A stretch of 8,594 nt of DNA from an uncultured Bacilli bacterium (lineage in GTDB: Bacteria; Bacillota_I; Bacilli_A; ML615J-28; CAG-313). The stretch spans positions 1 to 8,594 of the forward strand of contig CAJGCS010000043.1 in assembly GCA_904501965.1 (NCBI GenBank), in the 5' to 3' direction. The notes beneath the pieces were generated by a model, which was not told the origin of the DNA, searched no databases, and saw only the letters and a program-made list of their open reading frames with translations. Position numbers and translations under genes: made by a program. Positions 5,535 through 8,594 of this stretch are shown piece after piece. How positions within the stretch are numbered: position 1 is the first letter of the stretch; each line of letters begins with the position of its first letter.

Positions 5535-5900
5535 ATGGAAGAAAAAGATTTTGAAATTGTAACCGACTCTGAAGAAAGAATTGCAAGAAACTCAGGAAAA
5601 AAAGTGCTTGTTATTATAATGAGATGTTTATTTGGATGTTTTGGCGTTGATAAATTTATAATGGGTTGTAAGAAAAAAGGGACTGAAGATTTAATAACAG
5701 GTTTAATTATTGTTGCATCTCCAATTGTATCGTTACTATTATTTTTAATTCCTATCGTTGGAATGGGGTTTTATGCAATGGCTTTGTTTTTTATAAGTCT
5801 TGTAAATATAATAAGATACATATATTTCTTAATAACAGGAATAAAAATGATAAGCTTAACACCAAGAGAAATTGCAGAAAAATACGAAAGAATGATTTAA
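5535..5900 (+). CDS. TM2-like membrane protein with an acidic N-terminal extension
   Basis: A 121-residue integral membrane protein, the most divergent single-module member. Residues 1-20 are an acidic soluble extension absent from the 100-residue paralogues. The module begins at 21 (GKKVLVIIMRCLFGCFGVDKFIMG to 44), with hydrophobic segments at about 52-77 and 79-105 and the tail LTPREIAEKYERM at 108-120. The GVDKFIMG core and TP-x-E-I-x-x-x-Y tail tie it to the genes at 1703, 3963 and 4537. The site before the ATG (GAAGTGA, 5524-5530) is weak. Its stop lies 9 bp before the glycosyltransferase-like gene, so the two are almost certainly co-transcribed and may work together. Function unknown. 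Confidence 0.8.
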   Translation: MEEKDFEIVTDSEERIARNSGKKVLVIIMRCLFGCFGVDKFIMGCKKKGTEDLITGLIIVASPIVSLLLFLIPIVGMGFYAMALFFISLVNIIRYIYFLITGIKMISLTPREIAEKYERMI

Positions 5901-5909
5901 GGTATATAT

Positions 5910-6785
5910 ATGAAAATAAGTTGTGGATTATTAATTGATAAAATAATAAAAAATGTAGATGAAAGAAGAGAATACATAAAATATATATCAACATATGCTC
6001 CATTTGTTGATAAACTATATGTATTAAATACAACTACTCAAGACCTAACTGATTTTTTTAATGAAATAAAAAGATATCCAAATGTTGTAGTTGCAGAAAC
6101 TACATATACAGGTGAAGTTTCAATGTATAAACTTCTTTTAGATAAACAAAAAGAAGATGGATATGAATACGGGATGGTTTTAGAACTTGGATATTACTAC
6201 GAAGATGAATGTTTTAATAGAATTAAACAATTCATGTTAGAAAAAAATTTAAATGATGTTGCAATAATTACACCAGCCCCACTTTATGGATGTCAAACAC
6301 ACGAAAGAAAACCAGAAACATATCGAGATATTAAAGGATGTAAACTTGTAGGTGTTATTATTAATCTTGATATATATAGTGAATATGGTTTTGATCTTGA
6401 ATATTATCAAACAACATTCGATTATGACTATTGTATTCGTGTAAGAAACGATAATAAAAGAATTGTTTTCTTACAAAACGAAGTATTAAGAAACGTTAAC
6501 TACCGTTTAGTTGAAAAAAGAGTATTCTTCCAACTTTTATCAACATATGATAAAGATCCAATGGAATTATATTATGAAACTAGAAATAAACTATATCTTT
6601 GGGAAAAATATAAATATATTGACCCAGAATATGTTGCGCTTGATAAAAAACTAACCAAAGCAGAAATGCATGAAATGCGTTTTAGAGATCCTGAATATAA
6701 AGACAAAAAGATAATGATTGCTTATGCAAAACAAGATTTTAAAAAAGGAATTCGTGGGAAGTATAAAGAAAGAGAATATTTCTGA
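5910..6785 (+). CDS. Divergent family 2 glycosyltransferase-like protein
   Basis: A 291-residue soluble protein resembling rhamnosyltransferase-type GT2 enzymes, which transfer sugars from nucleotide donors onto surface polysaccharides. It fits in several places. The N-terminal region (5-70) alternates strands and helices. FDYDYCIRVRN at 170-180 matches the acceptor-site iDyewclR motif. YYETRNKLYLWEKY at 221-234 matches the YY-x-x-RN-x-x motif. The C-terminus has KKGIRGKYKE at 278-287. The usual metal-binding D-x-D after a hydrophobic strand is not evident: the equivalent place reads MVLELGYYYEDE (89-100). It may therefore be catalytically altered or inactive. The start at 5910 has AAGG at 5899-5902, overlapping the preceding stop. 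It ends with TGA, showing the standard code. No signal peptide or membrane helix is seen. Confidence 0.62.
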   Translation: MKISCGLLIDKIIKNVDERREYIKYISTYAPFVDKLYVLNTTTQDLTDFFNEIKRYPNVVVAETTYTGEVSMYKLLLDKQKEDGYEYGMVLELGYYYEDECFNRIKQFMLEKNLNDVAIITPAPLYGCQTHERKPETYRDIKGCKLVGVIINLDIYSEYGFDLEYYQTTFDYDYCIRVRNDNKRIVFLQNEVLRNVNYRLVEKRVFFQLLSTYDKDPMELYYETRNKLYLWEKYKYIDPEYVALDKKLTKAEMHEMRFRDPEYKDKKIMIAYAKQDFKKGIRGKYKEREYF

Positions 6786-6818
6786 AAATAATATATATAA
6801 TATTAGGGGGACACATAT

Positions 6819-7475
6819 ATGAAATATGAAATTAGAGGTAATGATTTACCTGTATTAATTATACACCTTGATAAAAACGAAACTATCATAACTGAAAAAG
6901 GTGCTATGAGTTGGATGAGTGATGGAGTAGAAATGAAAACAAATGCAGGAAAAGGTTTCTTTTCAAGAGCATTTAGTGGAGAATCTATTTTTCAAAATAC
7001 GTTTACAGGAACAAAAGAAAATGACTTTGTCGCAATCTCATCTTCATTTCCAGGCGAAATTTTAGCATTTAATGTTGAAAATAAACCATTAATTGTTCAA
7101 AAAAGAGCATTCCTTGCACGTGAAGAAACAGTTGATATGAAAATACACTTCCAAAAGAAGCTTGGTGCAGGTTTCTTTGGCGGAGAAGGTTTTATTATGC
7201 AACACTTCAGCGGAAAAGGTTATGTATTCTTAGAGATAGATGGAAGTTTAACAGAATATAACTTAAAAGAAAAAGAAAGCTTAATTCTTGATACAGGATA
7301 TCTAGCAGCTATGGAAGAATCTGTAACAATGGATATAGTAACTGTAAAAGGCTTAGGAAATAAACTATTTGGTGGCGAAGGAATATTCAATACAAAAGTA
7401 ACAGGACCTGGTAAGGTTTGGATACAAAGCATGCCAATAAGTCGTTTAGCTTCTTTATTCGGTTCAAATAACTAA
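6819..7475 (+). CDS. AIM24 / TIGR00266 family protein
   Basis: A 218-residue soluble protein of the AIM24 family (TIGR00266), whose biochemical role is unsettled. Three internal glycine-rich repeats of the family are clear: GKGFFSRAFSGESIF (44-58), GAGFFGGEGFIMQHFSGKG (116-134) and GNKLFGGEGIFNTKVTGPG (180-198). They are spaced 64-72 residues apart in a beta-rich fold. Other family features are the opening YEIRG-x-DLPVL (3-13) and GAMSWMSDGVEM (28-39). The length is usual. AGGGGG at 6805-6810 places the start. It lies 33 bp after the glycosyltransferase-like gene with no terminator between, and is closed by a terminator at 7486-7519, so it is the likely last gene of that operon. AIM24 proteins have been linked by gene neighbourhood to membrane-stress modules; a similar role here is inference. 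Confidence 0.9.
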   Translation: MKYEIRGNDLPVLIIHLDKNETIITEKGAMSWMSDGVEMKTNAGKGFFSRAFSGESIFQNTFTGTKENDFVAISSSFPGEILAFNVENKPLIVQKRAFLAREETVDMKIHFQKKLGAGFFGGEGFIMQHFSGKGYVFLEIDGSLTEYNLKEKESLILDTGYLAAMEESVTMDIVTVKGLGNKLFGGEGIFNTKVTGPGKVWIQSMPISRLASLFGSNN

Positions 7476-7485
7476 CACAAAAAAC

Positions 7486-7519
7486 ACCAAGAATCATTTG
7501 ATTCTTGGTAATTTTTTAA
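7486..7519 (+). terminator. Intrinsic terminator after the AIM24 gene
   Basis: A 10-bp stem ACCAAGAATC/GATTCTTGGT (7486-7495 with 7500-7509), an ATTT loop, then AATTTTTT and further T-rich sequence. It closes the 5535-7475 unit. Confidence 0.88.
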
Positions 7520-7526
7520 ATTTTTC

Positions 7527-7555
7527 TTGTAAAATATAAAATAATATTATATAAT
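7527..7555 (+). promoter_or_regulatory. Promoter of the secreted phosphodiester glycosidase-like gene
   Basis: A -35 TTGTAA (7527-7532), a 17-bp spacer and a perfect -10 TATAAT (7550-7555), 23 bp before the ATG at 7579. It directly follows the terminator of the upstream operon. Confidence 0.7.
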
Positions 7556-7578
7556 ATAGACAAAAGGAGATATATATC

Positions 7579-8594
7579 ATGAAACAATTTAAAAAGATAT
7601 TCACAATAGTTGTTGCAATATGCATTATTACATCAGTATTTCTTTTAAATGCTAATGCTTTTGCATATAATACAACATATGATGACACAGAAACTGCATC
7701 TTGGACACCAACTGATGAAGAATATGAAAAGTTAAATGGAGTAGAACATATTAAAGCATATGGGAACACAACATATAGTGGTGTAACAAGTGAACAACAA
7801 ATTAATGTATTTAAACTAAAAACAAACGGTGTTACAAGTAAACTTGTAAACTGGGCTATTTTAAATGGAAATGCAGGTTATAAAAAAGCACAACTTACAA
7901 AAATAGCAGAAGATTATGAAAAAACACATCCAGGATGGATTGTAATAGCTGGTATTAATGCAGACCAATATGCACTTAAATTTGGTGCAGGTGGCGGAAA
8001 TAACGCATATTTAGAAGCAACACCATATTATCCAGTTATTATGGATGGTGAAGTAAGATTCCCATATGCAAGTGTTGCGGGCTTTTCAGCTCAATATGTA
8101 GGCTTTAATAACCTTGGCACAAACGATGGAATCGTTGATGCAAGTCCATTTAAATGTTTTGCATTATATATATTAGATGAAAATGGAAATGAAATTAAAG
8201 AATTTGAACTTGAAGGCATTAATAAAAATGCATCAAGCAACCAAACAACTGCTTGGACTTCTCTTGCAAGTAATATATCTTCAGGAGGATATATTAAAAA
8301 AGAATTAAATTCTTCTAATAATGTATTCTTCGTTGAAAACGCTGATTTATCATATGCACATACATCAAGTGAATATGGTGAATATGATGTTATATATAGT
8401 AAAGGAACAATTTCATCAACTTCATCAAATATTGTTATTGATAAAGGTCAATTTGCAATTGAAACATCAAATAAAGAAGTAATTGATGCATTAAGTGTTG
8501 GTACAAAAATTAAAGTACAAGCAAAATTCCATAGCGATGAAATGAATGCGGTAGAAACAGCTGCTGGATATCATGCAGTACACAGAAATAATGG
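7579..8594 (+). CDS. Secreted phosphodiester glycosidase (NAGPA-like), N-terminal part
   Basis: An open frame running off the right edge; 338 residues are visible. A signal peptide covers about 1-29: basic MKQFKK, hydrophobic 7-23, and AFA at 27-29 as a likely cleavage site. The mature part resembles the phosphodiester glycosidase family (N-acetylglucosamine-1-phosphodiester alpha-N-acetylglucosaminidase-like, formerly DUF2233). It has WIVIAGINADQY at 120-131 in the place of the family's strand ending in NADFF, then YYPVIMDGEV at 150-159, and later a VGTKIKV-type strand at 307-313. Such proteins cleave or remodel sugar phosphodiesters on glycans. The family motif is imperfect (NADQY, not NADFF), so the call is moderate. 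AAAGGAGA at 7563-7570 supports the start. The rest of the catalytic domain and any cell-wall anchor lie outside the window. Confidence 0.68.
   Translation, partial: MKQFKKIFTIVVAICIITSVFLLNANAFAYNTTYDDTETASWTPTDEEYEKLNGVEHIKAYGNTTYSGVTSEQQINVFKLKTNGVTSKLVNWAILNGNAGYKKAQLTKIAEDYEKTHPGWIVIAGINADQYALKFGAGGGNNAYLEATPYYPVIMDGEVRFPYASVAGFSAQYVGFNNLGTNDGIVDASPFKCFALYILDENGNEIKEFELEGINKNASSNQTTAWTSLASNISSGGYIKKELNSSNNVFFVENADLSYAHTSSEYGEYDVIYSKGTISSTSSNIVIDKGQFAIETSNKEVIDALSVGTKIKVQAKFHSDEMNAVETAAGYHAVHRNN

Noticed and set aside
5791..6033. 80-residue minus-strand open frame
   Set aside because: Antisense across the junction of two well-supported co-directional genes; low-complexity Leu/Phe/Ile content reflects AT-rich sequence.
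7220..7432. 70-residue minus-strand open frame
   Set aside because: Antisense to the AIM24 gene, with no support of its own.
7494..7769. 91-residue minus-strand open frame
   Set aside because: It runs through a terminator, a strong + strand promoter and a signal-peptide-bearing gene start; the + strand reading explains the region better.

Overview
The window is AT-rich chromosomal DNA from a Gram-positive, Bacillota-type bacterium. Genes are short, all lie on the + strand, and most have strong AGGAGG-like ribosome binding sites. Promoters are sigma-A-like, often with an extended TGn-TATAAT -10, and intrinsic terminators are A/T-flanked hairpins. TGA is used as a stop (at 6783), so the code is standard and not mycoplasmal. 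A SpoVT-like tail at the left edge suggests a spore-former or a descendant of one. The best guess is an uncultured gut Bacilli lineage near Erysipelotrichales/RF39-type organisms, but the genus cannot be read from this sequence.

Layout. Positions 1-156 hold the 3' end of a SpoVT-like regulator. Positions 243-1100 encode class II fructose-bisphosphate aldolase, with its own promoter and terminator, and 1207-1614 encode a stand-alone CBS-pair protein. Positions 1703-5900 hold the unusual part: five genes carrying six copies of a TM2-like membrane module, recognisable by G-x-x-GVD-x-F near the N-terminus and usually a TPEE-like tail ending in E-x-x-Y. The first gene is a double module. The second (2469-3890) fuses the front half of a module to a long extracellular region that ends in the LGTD-x-x-G-x-D motif of OppC/DppC-type peptide permeases, but it has no permease core. 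The third and fourth are 100-residue paralogues made by a segmental duplication that also copied the last codons of the permease-like gene. A nitroreductase-family gene (4927-5436) sits between the fourth and fifth module genes.

The fifth module gene (5535-5900) is tightly followed by a divergent family 2 glycosyltransferase-like gene and then an AIM24/TIGR00266-family gene. They probably form one transcription unit, closed by a terminator at 7486-7519. A new promoter then drives a secreted phosphodiester-glycosidase-like protein that runs off the right edge.

How it may work together (inference): the 1703-8594 stretch looks like a lineage-specific cell-envelope locus. It combines multiplying small membrane proteins, a captured peptide-permease ectodomain, a glycosyltransferase-like protein, an AIM24 protein and a secreted glycan-phosphodiester hydrolase-like protein. 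No function has been shown for the TM2-like modules. The left part (aldolase, CBS protein, SpoVT) is ordinary housekeeping sequence.
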